Notes under the pieces: model-generated
Told to the model about the DNA's origin: nothing
The model's input: the letters and a program-made list of their open reading frames with translations, nothing else
Database searches by the model: none
Shown: positions 1 to 9,767 of the stretch, in pieces
Numbering within the stretch: position 1 is the first letter of the stretch
Layout: every line of letters starts with the position of its first letter
From: Apis mellifera
Lineage: Eukaryota > Arthropoda > Insecta > Hymenoptera > Apidae
Reading direction: 5' to 3'
Length of the DNA: 64,000 bases
Assembly (NCBI RefSeq): GCF_003254395.2
Contig: NC_037638.1
Location: 1,431,001-1,495,000, forward strand
Position numbers and translations under genes: made by a program

Positions 1-400
1 ATATTCTCAGAAATCACGAAAAATCAATTGTGCAACCACTTTGATCGAATTGGTCGATCACGTTTACCTTTATTTATTTTTAATTTTATATCTCGATACC
101 TGAATATTCATAGAAATCACTAAAAATCAATTGTGCAACTTTCAATAGTAATACTCGATGGATTTGATTTCGAAAATTTGAACGATACCACGTATAACTC
201 GATTTATTTTTAATTTTATATCTCGATACCTGAATATTCGTAGAAATCACTAAAAATCAATTGTGCATTTTAATCGAATCGATCGATAGAAAATTTGAAC
301 GATATATGATTTATTTCAACTTCTGCTTTCATATCTCGATACTCAAATATTCTCAGAAATCACGAAAAATCAATTGTGAAACTTTCAATAATATAGAATT
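1..400. repeat. Degenerate tandem repeat, units of about 105-130 bp
   Basis: The words AGAAATCAC and AAAATCAATTGTG recur at about 9, 112, 242 and 355, each preceded by a 'TATCTCGATACC(T)GAATATTC'-like stretch, giving four imperfect copies. The first copy is cut by the window edge, so the array may extend to the left. It is AT-rich with no coding signal; a 65-codon open frame inside it is a by-product of the repeat. Confidence 0.8.
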
Positions 401-418
401 TCCAATTCAATTACTCTA

Positions 419-572
419 TGAATATTTTCAATTATTCCTCTCCAATTATTTTCGATAAAATTACCAATTATGAATATTTTCAATTATTCCTCTCCAATTA
501 TTTTCGATAAAATTACCAATTATGAATATTTTCAATTATTCCTTTCGAATTATTTTCGATAAAATTACAATA
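419..572. repeat. 52-bp tandem repeat, three copies
   Basis: The segment starting TGAATATTTTCAATTATTCC begins at 419, 471 and 523, an exact 52-bp period. Copies 1 and 2 are virtually identical and copy 3 carries a few substitutions (CTTTCG for CTCTCC). The array is short and young-looking and directly abuts the preceding array. Confidence 0.9.
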
Positions 573-935
573 GTAATTCAAAGGATTACTATTACGATGG
601 ACAACAGCGGATTCGAATACGAAACACTTTGTTCGAGATTTCGTTTCGTCGAACGAGATCGGCTTCCAATACACCCCTTAAGAGAGCATTACGCTCTCGT
701 AAATCAGGCTCGATTCGATTCGATTCGGCATAAATCATAATCGCGTCGTCGCCAGACGTCTCTGCCCCGTAGCGAACATCTCCTCCTCATGAGAAAGATC
801 CCTCTTCCCTCTCCCTCTCCCTGCTTTTCGATTCTCTCCATCAGTCTCTCATTTCCAACTCGCCAATTCCGCTATCTTACGCATGGATTAATCCAGAATT
901 TTCAAAATTCGAGAATTTTATCGAGTATTATATAT
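573..935. other. Unique spacer
   Basis: A non-repetitive stretch between the small tandem arrays and the mariner-type element, with mixed GC (CGTCGTCGCC... around 745) and a pyrimidine-rich tract near 800-830. I see no supported gene or RNA in it. Confidence 0.6.
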
Positions 936-1745
936 AAAGTGTCCCAAAATTAACGCAAGATTTGAATTTGCCGCCATTTTTGCATCAAATAGTTATTGGC
1001 AACCCTGAATAAAGAATAGCTTGACAATTGAGAGTTTAGGGTTATATAAAAATTAGGAGCGTTATACGATACAACAACGTGTCTTCATTATTGAACAATA
1101 TTTTAAAAATAATGAAAGTTTGGCGGTCGCAAAATAATCCTAAACACATTTTCACCTCGATGGCTTTAATCGCCAAAATTGTTTGGGTTTCGGAGAAGCC
1201 ATGTATGATTAACGAAAAACAAACGCACCCACAACGTATCATTGTTTAGTGCGGATTTTGAGCAGGAGACATCATCGAATCATTTTTTCGAGAACGAGGC
1301 TGGTCAAGCGGCAACTGTTAACGGTGCTCGATATCGCGACACGATAACACGGTTCTTTCTTCAGAAATTGGATGACATCGATGTGGCCAATATACGGTTT
1401 CAACAAGCCAATGAAACGATTCGATTATCGCACGAGACATTTCCTGATCGTGTACTTTCTCGTTTCGGTGATCAGAATTAGCCCTCTAGATCGCGCGATT
1501 TAACACCATTTGATTTTTTCTTACGGGGTTATTCGAAGTCAAAGGTCTACGTCGACAATCCCATAATCGCATTACAAAAGGAAATTAAACTGCAGAAAGG
1601 TGAAAAATTTCAACGAAAGGGTGCATATGTGCCAGCAAATAACCCTATCCTATTTATTTAATTATTCCCTTAAAAAATAAATATTTAAAATCTCTCTTTT
1701 ATATTCGATTCAAATCTTGCTCTTAATTTTAGAATACCCTTTATC
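936..1745 (+). mobile_element. Decayed Tc1/mariner-type element
   Basis: The left end reads GTGTCCCAAAATTAACGCAA from about 941, followed by a TTTGCCGCCATTTTTGCATC block. The right end, about 1710-1745, is its inverted counterpart (ATTCAAATCTTGC..TTAATTTT..), somewhat mutated. Between them lies a broken transposase reading frame. At about 0.8 kb the copy is shorter than a full-length element of this type (usually about 1.2-1.3 kb), because most of the N-terminal half of the transposase gene is gone. The family call rests on recognisable transposase motifs (see the pseudogene entry) and matching termini. It cannot move by itself. Related pieces lie at 1903-2412 and 18047-18239. Confidence 0.85.
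1057..1661 (+). pseudogene. Mariner-like DDE transposase pseudogene
   Basis: From 1057 the frame reads ERYTIQQRVFIIEQYFKNN, typical of the N-terminal helix-turn-helix of this arthropod transposase group, and stops after SLAVAK. A large deletion then joins to an HFHLDG..RQNCLGF stretch, which belongs just after the first catalytic Asp motif; that motif itself is missing. A frameshift near 1240-1290 leads into ENEAGQAATVNGARYRDTIT. At about 1400 the block that carries the second catalytic Asp, after FQQ, is absent (FQQ runs straight into ANET), consistent with a clean 7-codon in-frame loss. A stop (TAG, 1479-1481) sits where Trp is usual, then RDLTPFDFFLRG, with the third Asp kept, runs on to a terminal stop at 1659. 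Two of the three catalytic residues are gone, so this is a fossil. Confidence 0.85.
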
Positions 1746-1902
1746 TCGTTCCAAACAATCCTGCAATCGAAATGAGATTAGAATACAATATTAAAAAGAT
1801 CACTCTTATTATTCCTCAATCCACCTTTCGGACGAATTTTCATGAAAGAATTTAAAGAAAGGAAAAGGAAAGGAGAAAGAACTTGATTCTTCTCTTCTTC
1901 TG

Positions 1903-1950
1903 TTATATTTGATTCGAATCTTGCAAATCTTAATTTTGGGACACCCTTTG
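1903..1950 (+). mobile_element. Solo 3' terminal repeat of the mariner-type element
   Basis: About 45 bp (GATTCGAATCTTGC...TTAATTTTGGGACACCCTTTG) match the inverted terminal repeat at 941 in reverse complement. It follows directly on a duplicated piece of the flanking gene's 3' end (1741-1903) and carries no internal element sequence. It ends in a TATG/TATA microsatellite at about 1950-1980 that links to the next copy. Confidence 0.75.
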
Positions 1951-1980
1951 TATGTATATATATATATATATAAGTACATA

Positions 1981-2190
1981 TTTGCATTACGAGAGGAAAT
2001 TAAACGCTGCATTATTGAAATTCAGCCACAATATATACAGAAAAGTCATGAAAAATTTCTACGAAAGATATGTGCCAGCAAATAACCCTATCCTATTTAC
2101 TTAATTATTCCCTTAAAAAATAAATATCTAAAACCTCTCTTTCATATTCAATTCAAATCCTGCGTTAATTTTGGGACACCCTTTGTATGT
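1981..2190 (+). mobile_element. Second copy of the transposon 3' end
   Basis: Contains the transposase C-terminal codons (EEIKRCI-like frame, ..YVPANNPILF) and the full 3' terminal repeat ending GGGACACCCTTTG. It matches 1566-1745 and 2216-2412. Its terminal repeat is better preserved than the one at 1745, so the copies have diverged independently or came from different parents. Confidence 0.8.
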
Positions 2191-2215
2191 ATATACATAT
2201 AAGTATATACATATT

Positions 2216-2412
2216 TGCGAGAGGAAATTAAACGCTGTATCGACGAAATTATCCACAATTATGCAGAAAAATCATGAAAAATCACGAAAGGTATATGCCA
2301 GCAAATAATCCTATCCTATGTACTTAATTATTTCCTTAAAAAATAAATATCTAAAACCTCTCTTTTATATTCAATTCAAACCTTGTTCTTAATTTTAGAA
2401 CACCTTTTATCT
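2216..2412 (+). mobile_element. Third copy of the transposon 3' end
   Basis: Begins GCGAGAGGAAATTAAACGCT, as in the preceding copy, runs through CCAGCAAATAATCCTATCC and ends in a terminal repeat with the same TTAGAACACC-type decay as the copy at 1745. With 1566-1745 and 1981-2190 it makes a three-fold tandem amplification of only the right end of the element. Confidence 0.8.
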
Positions 2413-2606
2413 TCACCTTTTTCCAAACAATCCTGCAATCGAAATGAGATTAGAAAATACCCAAGAAATTAGAATACAATATTACAAAGATCGTTCTTAT
2501 TATTCCTTCTTATTATTCCTCAATCCGCCTTTCGGACGAATTTTCATGAAAGAATTTAAAGGAAAGGAGAAAGTAGAGAGAACTCGATTCTTCACTTCTT
2601 CTTCTT
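2408..2606. repeat. Duplicated gene-end segment (partner at 1741-1903)
   Basis: CCAAACAATCCTGCAATCG, GAATTTTCATGAAAGAATTT and TTCTTC-rich words occur in the same order at 1741-1903 and here. This copy runs into the final codons and stop of the minus-strand gene (stop complement at 2592-2594), so the duplicated unit includes the gene's 3' flank or UTR and the last few lysine codons. No clear minus-strand AATAAA poly(A) signal is visible close to the stop. Confidence 0.7.
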
Positions 2607-2928
2607 CGTTTTACCCTTCTTGGGCTTCTTCTTGGCCAGGGTGGGGTCGATGAGGGGTGGCCTGGGTAGTTTGGGCGGCGGGCTGCCAAGGGCGAGGCGA
2701 GGGGCCACGGGGGAGATGGCTGCCACGTCGGCCATCATGTTCCCGGCCGGGCCCCTGTCCAGCAAATCCTCCCTCACCGTGTTCTCGACGGCGGCAGGCG
2801 ACGAGGATGGCCCGCCGGCGTCCATCCCGCCGCCCATCCTCAACGCCTGGCACCTGAACTCGGGCCCGTTCGGCTCGTTCTTGAACACGAAGCATTTAGG
2901 AGCGAGCACGTACGGCGTCACCAGCGCC
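2592..2928 (-). CDS. Terminal exon C of the uncharacterised gene
   Basis: Entered through CGGACGCAG|GGCGCTGG. It starts RALVTPYVLAPKCFVFKNEP, then turns into a Gly/Ala/Pro-rich segment and a poly-Lys tail before TGA (2594-2592). It is markedly GC-rich compared with the AT-rich DNA on both sides. Open frames on the plus strand over the same bases (2620-2949) are by-products of this GC richness. Confidence 0.85.
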
Positions 2929-5900
2929 CTGCGTCCGAGAAAAGGGTGAAAAGTGGGTGAGAAGGGAGAGGGAAGAATTAAGGAGTGGAGAAGTTGTGTA
3001 TACCTGCCCAAGTTTCGAACCGTGATGTCGATGTCCAGTTGGCCAGCGAAGTTGTTCCCAGGATCCAACAGCTCGAACGGGCCTTTGAACACGTACGGTG
3101 TTGGATCTTTCACGATCGCCTTCGCCTTGAAAAATTGGCAAGAGAAGGTTATGTTTTGTGATTATGGTCGGAGGAAAAGTTTGAAGGTTGGATACAATTT
3201 TTTTCTCGTAGTTAATGTTAACGTTCTTAGTTAACATGTCGTTCCATAGTTAAATTTTGGAATTTTAATTGAAAAATTTAGATTGATTAATATAATTGAT
3301 TAAATAATTTAGAAACAGACGCAGCCTCGAAAATTTTGAAGGTTGGATATAATTTTTTGTTGTAGTTTATGTTAAACATTTGATCTTATGATTTCGCGTG
3401 GAAATTCTGTAGGGTCTTATTGTCTCATAATTAAATTAATTTTGGAATTTTAATTGAAAAATTTAAATTGATTAATATAATTGATTAAATAATTTAGAAA
3501 CAGACGCAGCCTCGAAAATTTTGAAGGTTGGATATAATTTTTTGTTGTAGTTTATGTTAAACATTTGATCTTATGATTTCGCGTGGAAATTCTGTAGGGT
3601 CTTATTGTCTCATAATTAAATTAATTTTGGAATTTTAATTGAAAAATTTAAATTGATTAATATAATTGATTAAATAATTTAGAGATAGTTAGACGCAGCC
3701 TCGAAAATTTTGAAGGTTCGATACAATTTATTTCTTGTAGAGAATATTAATGTTCTTGTCGTTCCATAGTTAAATTTTGGAATTTTAATTAAAAAATTTA
3801 AATTGATTAATATAATTGATTAAATAATTTAGAGACAGATGCAGCCTCGAAAATTTTGAATTTAGATACAATTTTTTCTAATAGTTAATGTTAACCATTT
3901 GATCTTACGATTATAAATTCTGTAGAATCTTATCGTTCCATAATTAAATTTTAGAATTTTAATTAAAAAATTAAATTAAATTGATTAAATAAATAATTGA
4001 TTAAATAATTTAGAGAAAGTTAGAAAATTTTAAAGGTTCGATACAATTTTTTCTCGTAATGTTAACCATTTGATCTTATGATTACAAATTCTAGTCTTAT
4101 CGTACTATTAAATTTTGGAATTTTAAATTAAAAAATTTAAATTGATTGAATAATTTAGAGACAGTTATTATTTCATTAATTCACTCGATTGGATAAAAAA
4201 AGTTTATTTATTATGATTATGATTATGATCGATGTTTGGCGGTCGACGTAGCCTCGAAAATTTTAAAGGTTATAATTTTTTCTCGTAATTAATGTTATTG
4301 ATCTTATGATTTTGTGTAGAAATTCTGTAAGATCTTAATTCAAATTTTAGAATTTTAATTAAAAAATTTAAATTGATTAAATAATTTAGAGACGATTATT
4401 ATTTCATTAATTCGTTCATTCGATTCTTCGATTAAAAGAGAATTTATTATGCTATCTTTGTACAGTAAAATATAGTGCAGCTATTTAAATTTTACTTCAT
4501 GGAGCAGATTGATCTAAAATTAAATTCAATAAAGAATGTTTTTGTTTTTGTTCCTTTAAATTGTATAATTTAAATTATAATTATATTTTAAAATATTTAC
4601 TTTTATTACTAATCTAATCTAATCATTATTCCTATATTTTTTTAATTTCAATATATATCTTTATATTTTATAAATAAAATTTTAAACTTAAATCGTTATT
4701 AACAAAATAAACTAAATTATTAAATTCTTTTAAATTAAAGAAAAATATTATATTAATAAGTTCGAATAACATTTAATTTCCAAATTTATATTAATAATTT
4801 TAATGCTCATTTTCGAGATATTTAACAATCATTAAATAAACTTTAATCAACCCTGATACAATACGCATAAAACTTTTATATTTTGTATATTTTTATCGAA
4901 TATTATAAAGTCTATATTATTCTTTCATTCTACGAATTACATCCTCGGTTTATCAGACTAAATCATGAGCAATAGTTTTACTTTTCCCTCTAATCTTTTT
5001 AATTACACAATTACTCGTTTCACGCTTTCATTAATTAAATAATTCATCGATGAAAAATTTAATGCTTCATTTATATTATCTCATCTCCATCCTCATCATT
5101 GCTTTCTCTATCCAAATTCAATTTCCCATGAATAAAAATAATTTCTTCGTTCAATAACAAAAAACCAACCCCCACCTTCACTCGAACTAAATTTTCATTA
5201 TTCATATTCCCTGCTCACAAAAACCTCGAAAACTTCAAAAATAATATTTCTATTCAAACTCATCAAAGACCTCGTCCGACGATTCTAATTTCGTATAAAG
5301 AAATCTAACTATTCATCTCATAATAGCTCAAGAAAATCTATTTATAAATATACTCTAAATAAATAAATAAATAAATATTCAATATTCTTTTATCTCAAGT
5401 TCAAGTTGCCCAAAAAGTCACCTTTAATCATTACATATATTTATATACACATAATTATTATTCTATCATATCAATTATAAAATTGGTCGAGAATTGTTTT
5501 GAAGGAATTTTACGAGGAAACAAAAATAAATATAAATATTCTATTCAAACTCATCAAAGACCTCGTCCGACGATTCTATTTAATTTCGTATAAAGAAATC
5601 TAGCTATTCATCTCATAAAAGCTCAAGAAAATCTATTTATAAATATACTCTAAATAAATAAATAAATAAATATTCAATATTCTTTTATCTCCGTTCAAGT
5701 TGCCCAAAGAGTCACCTTTAATCATTACATATATTTATATACACATAATTATTATTCTATCATATCAATTATAAAATTGATCTAGAATTGTTTTGAAGGA
5801 ATTTCGCGAAGAAACAAAAATAAATATAAATATTCTATTCAAACTCATCAAAGACCTCGTCCGACGATTCTATTTAATTTCGTATAAAGAAATCTAGCTA

Positions 5901-6531
5901 TTCATAATAGCTTAAGAAAATCTATTTATAAATATACTCTAAAAAAAATCGAGCATAAATAAATAAATAAATAAATATTCAATATTCTTTTATCTCCGTT
6001 CAAATTGCCTTTAATCTCCAAAAAGTCACCTTTAATCATTACATATATTTATATACACATAATTATTATTCTATCATATCAATTATAAAATTGATCTAAA
6101 ATTGTTTTGAAGGAATTTTACGAAGAAACAAAAATAAATATAAATATAATATAAATATAATATAAATATAAATATAATATGGAAAGGAAGTTTCTCACCA
6201 TGTCGCAGGCGCAACCGCTGAGATGGGTGAAGATGTGGCAAATGGGGTAGGTGTCGTTCACTTTGAAAATACCGATCTTGAGCAACGCTTTCTTCATCTT
6301 GTTGACGAGCTCCTCGGTAGGCATTGAGAAGTGTATGGACTGGCCGCATCTGAACCCGTAAACGTAAATCGTCTCATTTTTCAACGAGCGTTCGCGCTCG
6401 TTGACCTCGGTCGGTGGGAAATTAATGAACGCAACTTTCACGACCAGCTTCGCCCCGTTCGTGTCTATGTAAACGTCCCTGTTCAGCATCAATTGCTCCA
6501 CGTAAATGTCTAGAAGGTACAATCCGATCAT
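2592..6531 (-). CDS. Uncharacterised insect protein, three exons, 263 aa
   Basis: Joining 6531-6199, 3125-3004 and 2928-2592 gives 792 nt, 263 codons plus TGA, with every junction in frame and every intron GT..AG. I do not recognise the protein with certainty. Residues 8-150 are rich in predicted beta strands (DIYVEQLML, KLVVKVAFINF, GQLDIDITVRNLG) with PFELLDPGNN between them. This pattern resembles a divergent C2-like sandwich and the uncharacterised insect families labelled DUF4788/DUF4776, but that is inference. Residues 153-250 are Gly/Pro/Ala-rich and low in complexity. The last 13 residues are almost all Lys (KKKPKKGKTKKKK). There is no signal peptide or membrane segment. The start is the ATG at 6531; an alternative acceptor at 6510 would make the first listed exon internal, with upstream exons not found here. 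The real gene could therefore be longer. Confidence 0.8.
2929..3003 (-). other. 75-nt in-frame, stop-free intron
   Basis: Has a GTATAC donor and an ACGCAG acceptor with a C/T-rich interior. Its length is divisible by three and it has no stop in the coding frame, so retention would insert 25 residues (YTQLLHSLILPSP...) without breaking the protein. Its splice sites and pyrimidine tract, and the loss of protein-like composition, favour a normal intron. Confidence 0.75.
3004..3125 (-). CDS. Exon B of the uncharacterised gene
   Basis: 122 nt, entered through TTTTTCAAG|GCG in phase 0 and left at GGGCAG|GTATAC in phase 2. Encodes AKAIVKDPTPYVFKGPFELL and on to QLDIDITVRNLG. Its codons and pattern are clearly protein-like and its frame continues both neighbours, which supports the splice model strongly. 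Confidence 0.85.
3240..4440. repeat. Intronic tandem array, unit about 185 bp
   Basis: The word GCAGCCTCGAAAATTTT recurs at 3321, 3506, 3695, 3841 and, degenerate, at 4248, always after TTGATTAAATAATTTAGA. The first two full units (about 3310-3495 and 3495-3680) are nearly identical, and later copies are shortened and diverged. The array lies in the large intron of the minus-strand gene, only about 115 bp beyond exon B. Confidence 0.9.
4441..5235. other. AT-rich intronic DNA
   Basis: Very AT-rich unique sequence between the two intronic arrays, with no coding or RNA signal that I can see. Confidence 0.6.
5236..6130. repeat. Intronic tandem array, unit about 292 bp, three copies
   Basis: TATTCAAACTCATCAAAGAC starts at 5251, 5542 and 5836 (periods 291 and 294). 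Each unit contains CGTCCGACGATTC, an (AAAT)n stretch and TCACCTTTAATCATTACATA. The copies are highly similar, differing mainly in small indels around the AAAT tract and a duplicated CTTTAATC in copy 3. The last copy stops about 70 bp from the exon A donor. Confidence 0.92.
6199..6531 (-). CDS. Exon A of the uncharacterised gene
   Basis: Encodes MIGLYLLDIYVEQ... through ..HLSGCACDM (111 residues) and ends exactly at a strong donor, ATG|GTGAGA (intron starts at 6198). It contains the Cys pairs FRCGQS and SGCACD. The sequence ACCTTCTAG|AC at 6519-6508 is a good acceptor in the correct phase, so residues 1-7 may be intronic and the exon may start at 6509. Transcript data would decide this. Confidence 0.8.
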
Positions 6532-6699
6532 AATTGAAATTTATCCACATCTTGCGCGAATCGCTTTTCGCTTTTCGCGAAGGTTATCTATAATAATACT
6601 TGGGAATTTTCAATTTTTTTGCGCGTGAAGTTGCGCGCGAATTTCCCCTCCCCTCCCCTCCTTTCGCGCGGCAAAGTGGGGGCACGAATTTTGGACGAA

Positions 6700-8400
6700 T
6701 CTCGAAATTCTTAAGGTAGGAGAAAGAGGGGGAAAAATGAAATTGGAGAATGGAAAAATGGAGAAATCGTTGTATAAAATGGAATTATTGTGAAGCAATA
6801 TCGTGGAAAAGAAATTTTAGAATCTCGATTGTCGAAATTCTATGTGAAAATGAAATTCCAATGGCAAACAACAACAAATTTTGGACGAATCTCGAAATCG
6901 TCGAAATTCTTAAGATAGGAGAAATAGGGGGGGAAAAATGAAATTGCAATGGAAAATGAAATCGTATAAAATGGAATTATTGTGAAGCAATATCGTAGAA
7001 AAGAAATTTTAGATTTAGAATCTCGATTGTCGAAATTCTATGTGAAAATGAAATTCCAATGGCAAACAACAACAAATTTTGGACGAATCTCGAAATCGTC
7101 GAAATTCTTAAGATAGGAGAAAGAGGGGGGAAAAATGAAATTGCAATGGAAAATGAAATCGTATAAAATGGAATTATTGTGAAGCAATATCGTAGAAAAG
7201 AAATTTTAGATTTAGAATCTCGATTGTTGAAATTCTACGTGAAAATGAAATTCCAATAGCAATTTTGGACGAATCTCGATTTCTCGATTCTCTTCAAAAT
7301 TCTACGTGAAAATGAAATTCCAATAGCAATTTTAGACGAATCTCGATTCCTCGATTCTCTTTACTATCAAAATTCTATATGAAAATGAAATTCCAATGGC
7401 AAACAAATTTTAGATGAATCTCGATTCCTCGATTCCATTTCTTCACTGTCGAAATTCTATGTAAAAATAAAATTTCAATAGCAATTTTAGACGAATCTCG
7501 ATTCCTCCCTCGATTTCTTTACTATCAAAATTCTACGTAAAAATAAAATTTCAATTGTAAATAAATTTTAGACGAATCTCGATTTCTTGATTCCATTTCT
7601 TCATTATTGAAATTCTACGTAAAAATGAAATTCAATAGCAAACAAATTTCAGACGAATCTCAATTCCTCGATTCCATTTCTTCATTGTCAAAATTCCAAT
7701 AGCAAACAAATTTTAGACGAATTTCGATTCCTCAATTCCATTTCTTCATTGTCAAAATTCCAATAGCAAACAAATTTTAGACGAATCTCGATTCTTCTAT
7801 TCTCTTCACTCATCAAAATTCTACGTGAAAATGAAATTTCAATAGCAAACAAATTTTAGACGAATCTCAATTCCTCGATTCTATCTCTTCACTAATTCAA
7901 CTTCAAAATTCTACATAAAAATAAAATTTCAATAGCAATTTTAGACAAATCTCGATTTTTCGATTCTCTTCACTATCAAAATTCTACGTAAAAACAAAAT
8001 TCCAATGACAAATACAGGCCAATTATAGAGATCTGCGATGAATTTACTACTGAATTATACTTAAATCATCACACAAATGTGAAGCATATGCAAGTGGAAA
8101 ACAAATTTTAGAATTTTAGAATTTCGATTCCATCTCCTCACCGTCGAAATTCCACTGTAAAGAATGAAATTTTTTGCCAGTGCAAATGCAATGGCAAATG
8201 TGGGCCAAGAATCAGAATTTGTAATGAATTAACGCCAGGTCATCGCGAATAAAAAGTGTTCTGCAAGTGCATCATGCAAAAAAACAAATTTTAGAATTTT
8301 AAAATTTCGATTCCACTTCCTCACCGTCCACTTCTACTGTAAAAAATTAAACTGCAAATGCAATGGCAAATGGGGGCCAGGAATCGGGATTCGAGACGAA
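6700..8400. repeat. Degenerate nested tandem array upstream of the gene
   Basis: At 6700-7230 there are three copies of an approximately 190-bp unit (GGGGGAAAAATGAAATT; GACGAATCTCGAAATCG; GGCAAACAACAACAAATTTT). From 7230 to 8000 the period collapses to about 70-80 bp built from GAAATTC..AATAGCAA..TTTTAGACGAATCTCGATTC. From 8080 to 8400 two longer diverged units appear (TTTCGATTCCA...CTCACCGTC...TGCAAATGCAATGGCAAATG). All share a core, so this looks like one ancient array with changing unit length. Confidence 0.85.
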
Positions 8401-8410
8401 TTGCAGCAGC

Positions 8411-8604
8411 CAGGTTAACCACCTGGTTGAATCTCTTACGCGTGCAGGTAAGTTTGAAAGACGAAAGGGTTTAAGTGTTTGGGTTTAGGAACCGGTTTGA
8501 GAAAGCGTGAGCCGGTGATTCGGTGGTCGAGTGATTTACAGTTAGACACGCCGATTGATAGACTCGTTTAGGATAATTGGCCAAACATCGTTAACTATTT
8601 ATAG
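8411..8604. promoter_or_regulatory. Candidate cis-regulatory cluster
   Basis: This unique block contains, within 200 bp, an inverted E-box pair CAGGTTAACCACCTG (8411-8425), CAGGTAA (8445-8451), a perfect Grainyhead-type AACCGGTTT (8490-8498) and a perfect MEF2-type CTATTTATAG (8595-8604). The motif matches are visible; their use as an enhancer is inference. It lies about 2 kb upstream of the minus-strand gene. Confidence 0.3.
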
Positions 8605-8937
8605 TGGAATCGTTTGTTTGCATCGTTACATTGGAATATATATATATCAGTTGCAGTGGATGAAAGATGGCTCTAGAGAGAGAAGAAATCTCGCGGCAAT
8701 TCTTCGAGAATTCTAATCTTAAAAAGTTTTTCTAGATAAATACACGAATTCTAAAATTTATTCTCATCCTCTGGAATAAATAATAGGAAAATAACACGAA
8801 AATAACTCAAGAATCTGCAACCTTTCTTTCGAATATGCTTGAATAAAAGTAGAGCAAAGAAATTGAAAGAACGATTGATTCGTTTCTTAACTCATGTTAA
8901 CGAAACTTTTAACATTTTTTTTCCACAATATCATTAT

Positions 8938-9190
8938 CGAATAAATATAAAAATCTAAAGAAATTATTAATACTTTGTCAATAAAAAGAATAGCTAATGA
9001 AATAGTTAAATATAAAATTCTAAAGAAATCATTAATACTTTGTCAATAAAAAGAATACCTAATGAAATAACTAAATATAAAAGTCTAAAGAAATCATTAA
9101 TACTTTGTCAATAAAAAGAATACTTAATGAAATATCTAAATATAAAAGTCTAAAGAAATCATTAATACTTTGTCAATAAAAAGAAAAAGA
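8938..9190. repeat. 65-bp tandem repeat, four copies
   Basis: TACTTTGTCAATAAAAAGAA starts at 8971, 9036, 9101 and 9166, an exact 65-bp period. The copies are nearly identical, differing at AGCTAATG / ACCTAATG / ACTTAATG. There are no spacers between units, so it is not CRISPR-like. Confidence 0.93.
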
Positions 9191-9453
9191 GCTTAGCTAA
9201 ACTTACAAAGCGACACCAGCCACTTTTGAAACAGCCATTATAAAATAATGTGGGATTTGATAAATCGTCATTTATGGAATATCGAATGAGGCAGAAAATC
9301 ACTTTTCCAAGCCTCCTCCAAGACTGTTATACCCGTTAAGAAACTGAGTGAAACACTTTGCGTGGCAAAGAGCTAATTATTGTTGTCAACACATTGTGGA
9401 GAGCGGTGTCTAACCGTCCATATTTTTTCCCCCTTTAATTCCATGCAATTAGA

Positions 9454-9517
<64 letters not shown>
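9454..9517. repeat. (TA)n microsatellite
   Basis: An uninterrupted TA run of about 64 bp. It creates a meaningless open frame of alternating Tyr and Ile. Confidence 0.95.
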
Positions 9518-9520
<3 letters not shown>

Positions 9521-9767
9521 ATTAGTGAATATTTCTCACCATGTTTCTACGTTTCGATGACCGTTCCGTGACAAGGCTTGTTATTTTCTCTTTTTTTTCC
9601 AACGAAACTTAACGATCAACCGAATCGAAATCGAAATCGAAGTCGTCGACTGTAATTTCGAAGGGAAGAAAATCGGTTTTCGATGGAAAAACTAATTAGC
9701 TATTCTTAATTGCTTGTCATAAATCACGATAAAAAAGATGATCAACAACACGCCGAGGAAATACTGT

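Noticed and set aside
1778..2012. Two minus-strand frames of 67-69 codons
   Set aside because: They lie across the duplicated gene end and a mariner terminal repeat and have no start context or homology.
2620..2949. 109-codon plus-strand frame opposite the terminal exon
   Set aside because: A shadow of the GC-rich minus-strand exon, whose phase fits the two other exons.
8370..8447. Possible first exon: ATG followed by 26 open codons to a consensus GCAG|GTAAGT donor
   Set aside because: The start lies in a decayed repeat unit whose sister copies lack it, and no downstream exon in phase could be found.
8938..9190. CRISPR-like regular repeat spacing
   Set aside because: Units are contiguous 65-bp copies without unique spacers, in eukaryotic DNA.
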